Positions 1 to 7,135 of a stretch of 9,049 bases of DNA are shown in pieces. The position numbers and the translations under genes were made by a program. The stretch is taken from positions 1 to 9,049 of the forward strand of contig JALVEF010000363.1 of NCBI GenBank assembly GCA_027031185.1, written 5' to 3'. The notes under the pieces are model-generated. The model had not been told where the DNA came from. It saw nothing but the letters and a program-made list of their open reading frames with translations, and ran no database searches. The first letter of the stretch is position 1, and each line of letters starts with the position of its first letter. The stretch is from Saprospiraceae bacterium (GTDB lineage Bacteria; Bacteroidota; Bacteroidia; Chitinophagales; Saprospiraceae).

Positions 1-2049
1 CCCTTGGCTTTCTGGCCGGGTATGATGGGGAGCTTTCTCAAATACCTGCCCATCACACTGATTATCGTGCTGACCTCGTCGCTCTTCGTCGGTCTGGTCA
101 TCAATCCTGTCCTGGCCGCGCACTTTATGGTGCTGCAAGACCATTCGCCTGAGCGCAAGCGCAATAGCCGTCGCGCTGTACTCATTACTTCGGCCGTGTT
201 GGTGGTGCTGGCCCTGTTGTTTCATTTCATGCATTGGCTGACACTGCGCAATTTGCTCGGCTTCATTGTGCTCATCTCCTTGGTCAATGTCTTTGTCTTC
301 AATCCCTTCGCGGCCGTCTTCCAGGACAAGTGGCTGCCTGTGCTGGAGCGCGGCTATGACAAACTCGTACGCTTTGCGCTCAAACTACCGGCTGTGACCC
401 TGGGAGTCGCCGTTTTACTCCTTATCGCTTCGTTTATCCTGTTTGCCACTCATGCCCCCAAGGTCAAGTTCTTCCCGGCGCCGGATCCCGATTATATCAA
501 CGCCTTTGTAGAACTCCCGCTGGGCAGCGACATCACGGCCACAGACAAAGTGATGCGCGACATCGAAGTCCGCATCCGCCAGGCGCTCCAACCTTACGAA
601 TCCATTGTCGAGGAGATGCTCACTCAAATCGGTGAGCACACCGCTGATCCCAACGGCCCGCCTGATCCGGGCAACTCGCCCCACAAAGCCCGTTTTACGG
701 TGACTTTTGTGCCGGATCTGCAGCGTCACGGCCTCAGTACCAAAGACGCCATGGAGGCCATGCGCGATGCCGTCCGTGATATTCCGGGTGTGACCATCAC
801 GGTCGAAGGCAAGAAGGCCGGACCGCCCACCGGCAAACCCGTCAATATTGAGCTTCAGTCAGAAGACCTGGATACCCTGCTGACCACGGCACGCGACCTC
901 ATTGCTTTCTTCAACAAACAGCACATCGGGGGGATCGAGCAGCTTAAAACCGACGTGTCACTCAACAAGCCCCAATTACTCGTCCATATCAACCGCGAAG
1001 CGGCCCGCCGCTTTCAAATCTCCACGGCACAGATCGCCTCCGAAATACGCACCGCCGTATTCGGCAAGGAAGCCTCCAAGTTTAAAATCAACGAAGACGA
1101 GTATCCCATCAACATCCGTCTGGCGCCCGGATATCGCAACCGCATAGATGACCTGTTGCAGCAGAAAATCACCTTCCGCAATCCGGCCAACGGCCGCATC
1201 TCCCAAATACCGATCGCCGCCGTGGCCACCGTGCAATACACCTCCACCTACTCTGCCATCAAGCGCAAAGACTTGAAGCGTGTCGTCACCATTTATTCCA
1301 ACATCAAGGAGCATTACAACGCCAATGAAATCGTCCGGCAGCTCAAATCGCTGATGAGTACGTATCCGCTCCCCAAGGGCGTGACATACGAGTTTACCGG
1401 CGAGCAGGAAGAGCAGGCCAAGGCCCAGAATTTTCTGCGCCGTGCTTTCGGCATTGCCTTGCTGGCCATATTCTTTATTCTGGTGGCGCAGTTCGATTCG
1501 GTGATCAATCCGTTTATTATCGTATTGAGCATCATCTTCAGTTTGATCGGCGTGTTATTAGGCTATGTCGTGTCCGGCGATGAATTTGTGCTGATTATGA
1601 CCGGTATGGGTATCATCTCGCTAGCAGGCATCGTGGTCAACAATGCCATCGTACTCATAGACTATACGCTCATCTCGATGCAACGGCGCAAGTTGGAATT
1701 GGGCCTTGCCGAGGGTGATGAGCTGCCCGCCGGCCAGGTCAAGGATGTGATTGCACGTGCCGGCGCGGTGCGTCTGCGCCCGGTATTGTTGACGGCGATT
1801 ACCACGGTGTTGGGCCTGTTGCCGATGGCATTGGGCATCAATATCAATTTTTCATCGCTGGTGTCCCGGCTCGATCCGGAGTATTTCCGGGGGGGGACCA
1901 GTGCGGAGTTTTGGTCGCCGATGGCGTGGACGGTCATCTACGGACTTACTTTCGCCACCTTCCTTACCCTGGTCATTGTGCCCGCAATGTTTTATGCGTT
2001 TCACCGCCTGACCGTCCTGGCACAGCGTCTGTGGCGGCGTCTGCAATAG
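1..2049 (+). CDS. RND-family efflux transporter permease subunit, 5'-truncated by window edge
   Basis: This is the C-terminal 682 residues of an inner-membrane RND pump, which normally works as a proton-driven trimer with a periplasmic adaptor and an outer-membrane channel. The frame is open from base 1 (Pro-Leu-Ala-Phe-Trp-Pro-Gly). This matches the segment of AcrB-like proteins about 450 residues from the N terminus, so the true start and the proton-relay aspartates of TM4 lie outside the window. Visible in order: membrane segment ~14-41; two extra hydrophobic stretches at ~59-77 and ~84-103; TM7 at ~132-152; a large periplasmic porter/docking domain ~157-475; and TM8-TM12 at ~478-668 with the conserved NNAIVLIDY and RLRPVLLTA motifs. 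An insertion at ~614-641 (PEYFRGG...FW) precedes TM12. The extra segments and the insertion resemble pumps of Bacteroidota and relatives. The substrate cannot be assigned. A run of eight G lies at 1889-1896. The gene looks intact to its TAG stop. Confidence 0.93.
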   Translation, partial: PLAFWPGMMGSFLKYLPITLIIVLTSSLFVGLVINPVLAAHFMVLQDHSPERKRNSRRAVLITSAVLVVLALLFHFMHWLTLRNLLGFIVLISLVNVFVFNPFAAVFQDKWLPVLERGYDKLVRFALKLPAVTLGVAVLLLIASFILFATHAPKVKFFPAPDPDYINAFVELPLGSDITATDKVMRDIEVRIRQALQPYESIVEEMLTQIGEHTADPNGPPDPGNSPHKARFTVTFVPDLQRHGLSTKDAMEAMRDAVRDIPGVTITVEGKKAGPPTGKPVNIELQSEDLDTLLTTARDLIAFFNKQHIGGIEQLKTDVSLNKPQLLVHINREAARRFQISTAQIASEIRTAVFGKEASKFKINEDEYPINIRLAPGYRNRIDDLLQQKITFRNPANGRISQIPIAAVATVQYTSTYSAIKRKDLKRVVTIYSNIKEHYNANEIVRQLKSLMSTYPLPKGVTYEFTGEQEEQAKAQNFLRRAFGIALLAIFFILVAQFDSVINPFIIVLSIIFSLIGVLLGYVVSGDEFVLIMTGMGIISLAGIVVNNAIVLIDYTLISMQRRKLELGLAEGDELPAGQVKDVIARAGAVRLRPVLLTAITTVLGLLPMALGININFSSLVSRLDPEYFRGGTSAEFWSPMAWTVIYGLTFATFLTLVIVPAMFYAFHRLTVLAQRLWRRLQ

Positions 2050-2078
2050 CTGGTGGTAAGCTCTTTGTCCGAGTGGGC

Positions 2079-2115
2079 ACCGGCGCGCGACCCGCGCCGG
2101 TTGCAGCCGGTTTTT
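2079..2115 (+). terminator. Probable intrinsic terminator after the RND gene
   Basis: A perfect 9-bp GC-rich stem (2079-2087 with 2093-2101, loop of 5) begins 29 bases after the RND stop codon. A T5 run follows at 2111-2115, set off by about 9 bases. A small alternative hairpin (CCGG 2097-2100 with CCGG 2107-2110) would place the T-run directly after its stem. The stem is plain in the sequence. Its role as a terminator is inferred from position, and the T-run is short. Confidence 0.55.
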
Positions 2116-2239
2116 CAGGCGGAGACTTGACCTAAATTTCCATTGCAGCCCTAAAAAGGTGACAATTCTCATTTTTTTTCTACATTTGCGGCGGCTCACC
2201 GCACAAATGGCGGCAAAAATGCCCTCCGCCGAACATAAA

Positions 2240-2267
2240 TTGCGTGCACGGGGCCACATGGTATAGG
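2240..2267 (+). promoter_or_regulatory. Candidate promoter for the redox operon
   Basis: TTGCGT at 2240-2245 and TATAGG at 2262-2267 are separated by 16 bases, a plausible sigma-70-like pair. The -10 area also reads TAGGTTTC, one base off the TAnnTTTG element described for Bacteroidota. It would give a 5' leader of roughly 170 bases before the first redox gene, containing the 2279-2297 hairpin. Weak matches of this kind occur by chance, so this is only a candidate. Confidence 0.25.
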
Positions 2268-2278
2268 TTTCGTCATGG

Positions 2279-2297
2279 CTCCGGTCCGGCACCGGAG
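2279..2297 (+). other. 7-bp stem-loop in the putative 5' leader
   Basis: CTCCGGT (2279-2285) pairs perfectly with ACCGGAG (2291-2297) across a 5-base loop. There is no T-run after it, so it is not a standard terminator. It lies between the candidate promoter and the start of the ferredoxin-NrfD gene, and its 3' arm overlaps the GGAGAGG that could serve as a ribosome-binding site for the small ORF at 2311. It could sequester that site, which is inference. Confidence 0.3.
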
Positions 2298-2310
2298 AGG
2301 ACACATCCAA

Positions 2311-2421
2311 ATGAAATTCTTTGAACCGGGCGAAATGCTATTTTCGCATCCATCTGCCACGAGGACGGATAGTGGTCGTTTAGTTTCACCTATGTGTCTG
2401 CCGGCAGAGAAAAGCGTCTGA
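2311..2421 (+). CDS. Doubtful 36-residue small ORF
   Basis: The ORF begins ATG-AAA-TTC-TTT-GAA (MKFFEPGEM...) and ends with TGA at 2419-2421. A GGAGAGG at 2294-2300 lies 10 bases before the ATG, the only purine-rich Shine-Dalgarno-like site near this operon, although the spacing is long. I recognise no family. The product has no clear membrane segment or metal-binding motif. It is in a different frame from the ferredoxin gene that starts 28 bases later, so it is not an N-terminal extension of it. It could be a leader peptide or simply chance; length alone does not support coding. Confidence 0.15.
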   Translation: MKFFEPGEMLFSHPSATRTDSGRLVSPMCLPAEKSV

Positions 2422-2449
2422 CAGTTACAATGAGAAAAACCAAACGCTA

Positions 2450-4060
2450 ATGAAATTTGGCTTCATCATTGACAATCGCAAGTGTATCGGTTGTCATGCG
2501 TGTACGACGGCATGCAAATCCGAGCATGTCGTTCCGGTGGGCGTCAATCGCACCTTTGTCAAGTACGTGGAAAAGGGCAAGTATCCCAATACGCGCCGCG
2601 TCTTTTCCGTGATGCGCTGCAACCACTGTACCAATGCGCCTTGTGTGACCATCTGTCCGGTCGAGGCACTATTTATCAGAGAAGACGGCATTGTGGACTT
2701 CAACAACAAGCGCTGTATCGCGTGTAAGTCTTGTATGCAGGCTTGCCCGTACGATGCGCTTTATATAGATCCGGAAACGCGGACTGCTGCTAAGTGCAAC
2801 TATTGCGCTCATCGCATTGATATTGGCCTGGAGCCTGCCTGCGTCAATGTCTGCCCCGAGCATGCCATCATATCCGGTGATATGCACGATCCCAACTCGG
2901 AGATCTCCCAATTGCTTTCTCGCGAGACTGTCACAGTGCGTAAGCCCGAGAAAGGGACTATTCCTAACCTTTTTTACATTGATGGCGACGAGGCCGCCTT
3001 GGACCCGCTTGCTACGGCCAAGACCAACGTGACACTTTGGTCCCAACAGGCACGTGGTGTCGGCCACTTTGCTGCCAAGACGGAAAAACTGGCCTACACC
3101 GGCGACGATATCATCCTTACGGCCGCTTCAGCGGCTGTCCCCTCTTCTCAAAATCGCCCGGATGGGGGAGAGCGCTCCATTGATGTCTTGATGAACGCCA
3201 CGCGCAACTATGACCAACCGGACAAGGGTATTCTTTGGGGCTGGGAAGTGTCCGGCTATGTGGTCACCAAGGCCATTTCTGCCGGGCTGATTTTGGTGAT
3301 GCTCTTGTCCCGATTTTTCGGCGGGGTGGCGGTCACCGAAGAAACCCGCAACTGGGGTTACCTGGCTTCCCTGGTCTTCCTGGGGCTGACCGGCGCGCTC
3401 CTGGTCAAGGATCTGGACCAGCCCAAACGCTTTCTGAACGTGCTGTTTCGCCCGCAGTGGAAATCCTGGCTGGTGCGTGGCGGCTATTCCATTACGATCT
3501 TCGGCGGTCTGGTGACCTTGCTCCTTGCTTCCGACTATTTCGGATGGGGGATGGGAGGCACCCTTCGGGCGCCTGTGGTGCTCTTTGCCGTGATTGTGGC
3601 GATTTACACCGCCTTTTTGTTTGCCCAGGCCAAAGGGCGTGATTTCTGGCAGAGTCCGGCGCTGGCATTGCACATGCTGATCCACAGTATCCTGGCGGGC
3701 GCTGCTTTTTTTGCCGTGATCTCGATCTTTGTCCCGCATGCCGGCGGCTGGTTGTCGTATCTTCAGCTGGTGATGATCGGGGCTATCGTGGCCAATCTGT
3801 TTGTCACTGCCATCGAATTGACCATCACACATCCCACTGTCGCCGCCAAGGCCACGGTGCACGACATCGTGTCCGGCCGCTATAAAAATCTCTTCTGGCT
3901 CGGCGCCATCGTACTCGGCAATCTGGTGCCGCTGGTACTACTCCTCACAGGGGGCACGACCAATCCGCTGATCGCCATCAGCGGATTAGTCGTGCTCATC
4001 GGTAGCTACCTGACGGAAAAGATTTGGGTAGAAGCTCCGCAGCGCATTCCCTTGACTTAA
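2450..4060 (+). CDS. soeBC: Fused iron-sulfur/NrfD membrane subunit of a molybdoenzyme (SoeB-SoeC-like)
   Basis: This 536-residue protein combines the electron-transfer and quinone-reactive membrane subunits that are separate polypeptides in DmsBC, PsrBC and Allochromatium SoeBC. Residues 1 to ~180 are a DmsB/PsrB-type ferredoxin domain with exactly 16 cysteines in four groups (12/15/18/22, 57/60/65/69, 89/92/95/99, 116/119/131/135), predicting four [4Fe-4S] clusters. There are no cysteines elsewhere. A soluble linker (~185-262) leads to an NrfD-type domain (~263-536) with about eight hydrophobic helices. The ferredoxin starts at residue 1 with no signal peptide, so it should sit on the cytoplasmic side. 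It would pass electrons between the molybdenum subunit encoded 33 bases downstream and the quinone pool. The ATG start places the first cysteine at residue 12, as is usual for the family; upstream is A-rich with no clear Shine-Dalgarno site. The fold assignment is firm; the sulfite role depends on the partner. Confidence 0.88.
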   Translation: MKFGFIIDNRKCIGCHACTTACKSEHVVPVGVNRTFVKYVEKGKYPNTRRVFSVMRCNHCTNAPCVTICPVEALFIREDGIVDFNNKRCIACKSCMQACPYDALYIDPETRTAAKCNYCAHRIDIGLEPACVNVCPEHAIISGDMHDPNSEISQLLSRETVTVRKPEKGTIPNLFYIDGDEAALDPLATAKTNVTLWSQQARGVGHFAAKTEKLAYTGDDIILTAASAAVPSSQNRPDGGERSIDVLMNATRNYDQPDKGILWGWEVSGYVVTKAISAGLILVMLLSRFFGGVAVTEETRNWGYLASLVFLGLTGALLVKDLDQPKRFLNVLFRPQWKSWLVRGGYSITIFGGLVTLLLASDYFGWGMGGTLRAPVVLFAVIVAIYTAFLFAQAKGRDFWQSPALALHMLIHSILAGAAFFAVISIFVPHAGGWLSYLQLVMIGAIVANLFVTAIELTITHPTVAAKATVHDIVSGRYKNLFWLGAIVLGNLVPLVLLLTGGTTNPLIAISGLVVLIGSYLTEKIWVEAPQRIPLT

Positions 4061-4093
4061 TACCATTAGACGAACCGGTCAAAAGAAAAAGAA

Positions 4094-7000
4094 ATGGGAC
4101 ATAAAAAAGCTTCATTCATTGAGAAAATCATGGAGAGTATCGGTGTCATCCCGAATCTCCACAAAGATACCGGCGAGTCCGTCGAGCGGCTCACCGACCC
4201 CGGCAAACTTACCAAGTATCCGCCGGGCAAGAAATGGATGGAATGGACCGAATACGAAGCGCGCGAATGGCCCAAAAAGGTCAAAAAGACTTACACGCTT
4301 GTGCCCACCACTTGCTTCAATTGTGAGAGTGCCTGCGGCCTGACCGCTTATGTGGACAAGGAGACACTCCAAATCCGTAAGCTGGAAGGCAATCCCTATC
4401 ACCCGGGCTCCCGTGGCCGCAATTGTGCCAAAGGGCCGGCCACCATCAACCAAATCACCGACCCGGACCGCATTCTGTACCCGATGAAGCGCAAAGGGCC
4501 GCGCGGCAGTGGCGAATGGGAGCGTATCTCCTGGGATCAGGCGCTGGACGAAATCGCCGCCAAAATCCGCAAAGCACTCAAAGAGCGCCGTCACAACCAA
4601 ATCGCCTACCACGTCGGCCGGCCCGGCCACGAGGGCTTTATGGACTGGATCCTGAAAGGCTGGGGCATTGACGGCCACAACAGCCATACCAATATCTGCT
4701 CATCGGGCGCCCGCTTTGGCTATAATCTCTGGTATGGCTACAATCGCCCGTCGCCCGACCACGCCAACGCCAAATTTATCCTGCTCATCTCCGCCCACCT
4801 GGAGAGTGGCCATTATTTCAACCCACACGCCCAGCGCATCATCGAAGGCAAGATGAAGGGCGCCAAGCTGGCCACCATGGACCCGCGCTTGTCTAATACG
4901 GCCAGCATGTCGGACTACTGGCTCCCCACGTACCCGGGTACCGAGGCCGCCGTGCTCCTGGCCATGGCCAAAATCATCCTCGAAGAAGGCCTGTACAACC
5001 GCGACTACATGGAGAAATGGGTCAACTGGAAGACCTACATGCAAAAGGTGCATCCCAATGCTGAGTGCACGTTTGACAACTTCATCCAAAAAGTCATCGA
5101 AGAATACGCCGAGTTTACGCCGGAATATGCCGCCAAAGAGAGTGGCGTGAGTGCGGACATCATTCGCGAAGTGGCCGTCAAGATCGGCGAAGCCGGTGAG
5201 CGTTTTGCCACACACAACTGGCGCAGCGCCGCCAGTGGCAACCTGGGTGGCTGGGCCGTGTCCCGTGCCCTCCATTTTCTCAATGTCATCACCGGTTCCG
5301 TGGGCACCGTCGGCGGTACTTCGCCCAACAGCTGGAATAAGTACAAGCCCATCGTGCCCCATGTGCCGCCGCCGGAGAAGTTTTGGAATGACCTCCACTT
5401 CCCGGATGAGTATCCGCTGGCGTTCTTTGAGATGAGTCAGCTCCTGCCGCACTTCCTCAAAGAAGGTCGAGGCAAGCTGGATGTCTATTTTACGCGCGTA
5501 TTCAACCCGATTTGGACCTATCCCGACGGCTTTGTCTGGATGGAAGCCTTCCTGGACGAAAATCTGATTGGCACCCATATTGCGCTGACGCCGACGTGGA
5601 GTGAGACTGCTTTCTATGCCGATTATGTATTGCCGATGGGCCTGGCTGCCGAGCGCCACGACATCAACTCGTATGCCACGCATGGCGGCGTCTGGCTGGC
5701 CTTTCGCCAGCCGGTGTTGCGTGAAGCGATGCGCCGCCTGGGCAAAGAAGTGGAATACACCTACGAAGCCAATCCCGGCGAGGTATGGGAAGAAGACGAA
5801 TTCTGGATTGAGCTGTCCTGGCGTATTGACCCGGATGGCAGCCTGGGCATCAAGAAGTACTTTGAGTCCTTGAAAAATCCCGGCCAAAAAATCACCATTG
5901 ACGAATGGCATCAATACGTCTTTGAGCATGTACCGGGCCTGCCGGAGGCCGCCCGCAAAGAAGGGCTGACTGAGCTGGAGTACATGAAGAAGTACGGTGC
6001 CTTTGAAGTCGAGAAATACGCCTACAAAAAGAACGAAAAGCGCTTGTCGGATGCCGATATGGAAGGGGCCACCGTGGATGAGACCGAAGGCACCATCTAC
6101 AAAAACGGCAAACCGATCGGCGTGATGATTGACGGCGTGCCTATGACCGGTTTTCCTACACCGTCCCGCAAGCAGGAATTCTACTCGCAGACAATGGTAG
6201 ATTGGAAATGGCCCGAGTACGCCATCCCGTGCTATATCAAGAGCCATATTCACCAAGAGAAGTTGGACCGCGAGAAAGGCGAATACGTCCTGGTCCCCAC
6301 TTTCCGTCTGCCCACGCTCATCCACAGCCGCTCCGGCAACGCCAAGTGGCTGGCCGAGATCTCCAACCGCAATCCGATCTGGATGCACCCGCAAGAGGCC
6401 AGGCGCTTTGGCGTCAAGACGGGCGACCTGATCAAGGTGCATACCGACATCGGCTATTTTGTGGACAAAGTATGGGTGACCGAAGGAATGAAGCCTGGTG
6501 TGGTCGCCTGCTCCCACCACATCGGCCGCTGGCGCCGTCCCCAGGACAAGGTCGGCAACCGCTGGGCTACCAATACCGTTAAAATCACCCATGACGGCAA
6601 TGGCGGCTGGAAGATGCAGACCATCGCCGGTATCAAGCCGTTTGAAAGTGCAGACAACGACTCCAAGCGCATTTTCTGGAGTGACGGCGGCGTCCATCAA
6701 AACATTACCCACGCTGTACATCCGGACCCCATCAGTGGTATGCACTGCTGGCATCAGCGGGTGCGACTGGAGCGTGTCGGTCCCAATGACAAATACGGCG
6801 ACATCTTCGTGGACACCAAAAAGTCTATGGAAAACTATCGTGAGTGGCTCAAGATGACGCGCCCGGCGCCCGGGCCCAACGGCGAGCGCCGCCCGCTGTG
6901 GTTTGCCCGGCCGTTCCGCCCCGATGACCGTACCTACTTCCGCAAGAATATGGACGAAATGGGCGGCTTGAAACCGGAGCTTTTGGAAAATGATGTCTAA
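4094..7000 (+). CDS. soeA: Molybdopterin oxidoreductase, probable cytoplasmic sulfite dehydrogenase catalytic subunit
   Basis: This 968-residue enzyme belongs to the DMSO reductase superfamily and binds a bis-molybdopterin guanine dinucleotide cofactor. The N-terminal domain carries C74-x2-C77-x3-C81-x29-C111 for the FS0 [4Fe-4S] cluster. Cys202 in NICSSG is the likely molybdenum ligand, as in the PsrA/PhsA/SoeA branch (Ser in DmsA, Asp in NarG). The C-terminal dinucleotide-binding domain includes ACSHHIGRWRR (~805-815) and HPDPISGMHCWHQR (876-889), which I associate with SoeA-type proteins. There is no twin-arginine motif or hydrophobic leader, so it should act in the cytoplasm, unlike PsrA, PhsA or TtrA. 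Proposed reaction: sulfite + water + quinone to sulfate + quinol, with electrons leaving through the upstream fused subunit. The ATG at 4094 follows an A-rich stretch (AAAAGAAAAAGAA), and the 33-base gap implies cotranscription. Other sulfur-compound oxidoreductases of this branch, for example the Chlorobi polysulfide-reductase-like complexes, remain possible. Confidence 0.82.
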   Translation: MGHKKASFIEKIMESIGVIPNLHKDTGESVERLTDPGKLTKYPPGKKWMEWTEYEAREWPKKVKKTYTLVPTTCFNCESACGLTAYVDKETLQIRKLEGNPYHPGSRGRNCAKGPATINQITDPDRILYPMKRKGPRGSGEWERISWDQALDEIAAKIRKALKERRHNQIAYHVGRPGHEGFMDWILKGWGIDGHNSHTNICSSGARFGYNLWYGYNRPSPDHANAKFILLISAHLESGHYFNPHAQRIIEGKMKGAKLATMDPRLSNTASMSDYWLPTYPGTEAAVLLAMAKIILEEGLYNRDYMEKWVNWKTYMQKVHPNAECTFDNFIQKVIEEYAEFTPEYAAKESGVSADIIREVAVKIGEAGERFATHNWRSAASGNLGGWAVSRALHFLNVITGSVGTVGGTSPNSWNKYKPIVPHVPPPEKFWNDLHFPDEYPLAFFEMSQLLPHFLKEGRGKLDVYFTRVFNPIWTYPDGFVWMEAFLDENLIGTHIALTPTWSETAFYADYVLPMGLAAERHDINSYATHGGVWLAFRQPVLREAMRRLGKEVEYTYEANPGEVWEEDEFWIELSWRIDPDGSLGIKKYFESLKNPGQKITIDEWHQYVFEHVPGLPEAARKEGLTELEYMKKYGAFEVEKYAYKKNEKRLSDADMEGATVDETEGTIYKNGKPIGVMIDGVPMTGFPTPSRKQEFYSQTMVDWKWPEYAIPCYIKSHIHQEKLDREKGEYVLVPTFRLPTLIHSRSGNAKWLAEISNRNPIWMHPQEARRFGVKTGDLIKVHTDIGYFVDKVWVTEGMKPGVVACSHHIGRWRRPQDKVGNRWATNTVKITHDGNGGWKMQTIAGIKPFESADNDSKRIFWSDGGVHQNITHAVHPDPISGMHCWHQRVRLERVGPNDKYGDIFVDTKKSMENYREWLKMTRPAPGPNGERRPLWFARPFRPDDRTYFRKNMDEMGGLKPELLENDV

Positions 7001-7135
7001 TGGTAACTGTTTAGGGTATTGACAGCTGGCGGTTTGGGCATGCGGGTATTTGTACTATTACGCCTATTTAGGTAGCCCTGTCGTTTTAGGCCACAGGACC
7101 AAATGGCTATGCACATGCAATGAAAGATTGACACC
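7001..7135. other. 135-base gap between molybdoenzyme and SulP genes
   Basis: No T-tailed hairpin is visible after the molybdoenzyme stop, so readthrough into the transporter gene is plausible. A perfect TTGACA lies at 7019-7024, but I find no convincing -10 hexamer 16-18 bases downstream (the nearest are TATTTG at 7047 and TACTAT at 7053, both too far). A weak 5-bp hairpin (7077-7081 with 7093-7097) precedes tiny ORFs: ATG-GCT-ATG-CAC-ATG-CAA-TGA at 7103-7123 and an overlapping ATG-AAA-GAT-TGA at 7120-7131. Any internal promoter here is uncertain. Confidence 0.4.

Larger units (their letters stand above)
2050..2449. other. 400-base intergenic region upstream of the redox genes
   Basis: No recognisable conserved gene is present. 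After the terminator hairpin, the sequence holds an AT-rich stretch with a T8 run (2172-2179). Next is an imperfect inverted repeat at 2184-2208 (ATTTG/CAAAT plus CGG/CCG, with a 2-base bulge), a small GGCA-aaaa-TGCC hairpin at 2212-2223, a candidate promoter at 2240-2267 and a 7-bp hairpin at 2279-2297. A 36-codon ORF occupies 2311-2421. A gap this long before the redox genes fits an independent promoter and regulated expression. No known operator or riboswitch consensus could be identified. Confidence 0.5.

Noticed and set aside
1911..2135. Plus-strand out-of-frame ORF across the RND stop codon
   Set aside because: It overlaps the conserved final helix of the pump in another frame and reads through the terminator stem, with no family resemblance.
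2172..2179. T8 run as a terminator
   Set aside because: No GC-rich stem immediately precedes it; the only strong stem is about 70 bases upstream.
1852..2310. Minus-strand frame reaching from the intergenic region into the RND gene end
   Set aside because: About half of it overlaps the conserved C terminus of the pump and the terminator hairpin, and the product is a basic, unrecognisable sequence.
3128..3862. Minus-strand open frame opposite the NrfD part of the fusion gene
   Set aside because: It is an antisense shadow of a membrane domain, with polar low-complexity composition and no plausible start context.
4700..6754. Long minus-strand open frame (684 codons) opposite the molybdoenzyme gene
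   Set aside because: It lies wholly opposite a well-supported gene with strong family motifs. The open antisense frame follows from the codon bias of the sense gene, and its translation shows no recognisable domain.
4094..7000. Nitrate reductase, formate dehydrogenase or arsenate reductase catalytic subunit
   Set aside because: There is no Asp ligand context of NarG, no selenocysteine or Cys-His pattern typical of FdhF, and no Tat signal as in ArrA. The motifs near the C terminus and the context fit a SoeA/PsrA-type enzyme better.
7019..7047. Standard sigma-70 promoter at the TTGACA
   Set aside because: The -35 hexamer is perfect, but the position 17 bases downstream reads GCGGGT and better -10 candidates are 22 or more bases away.
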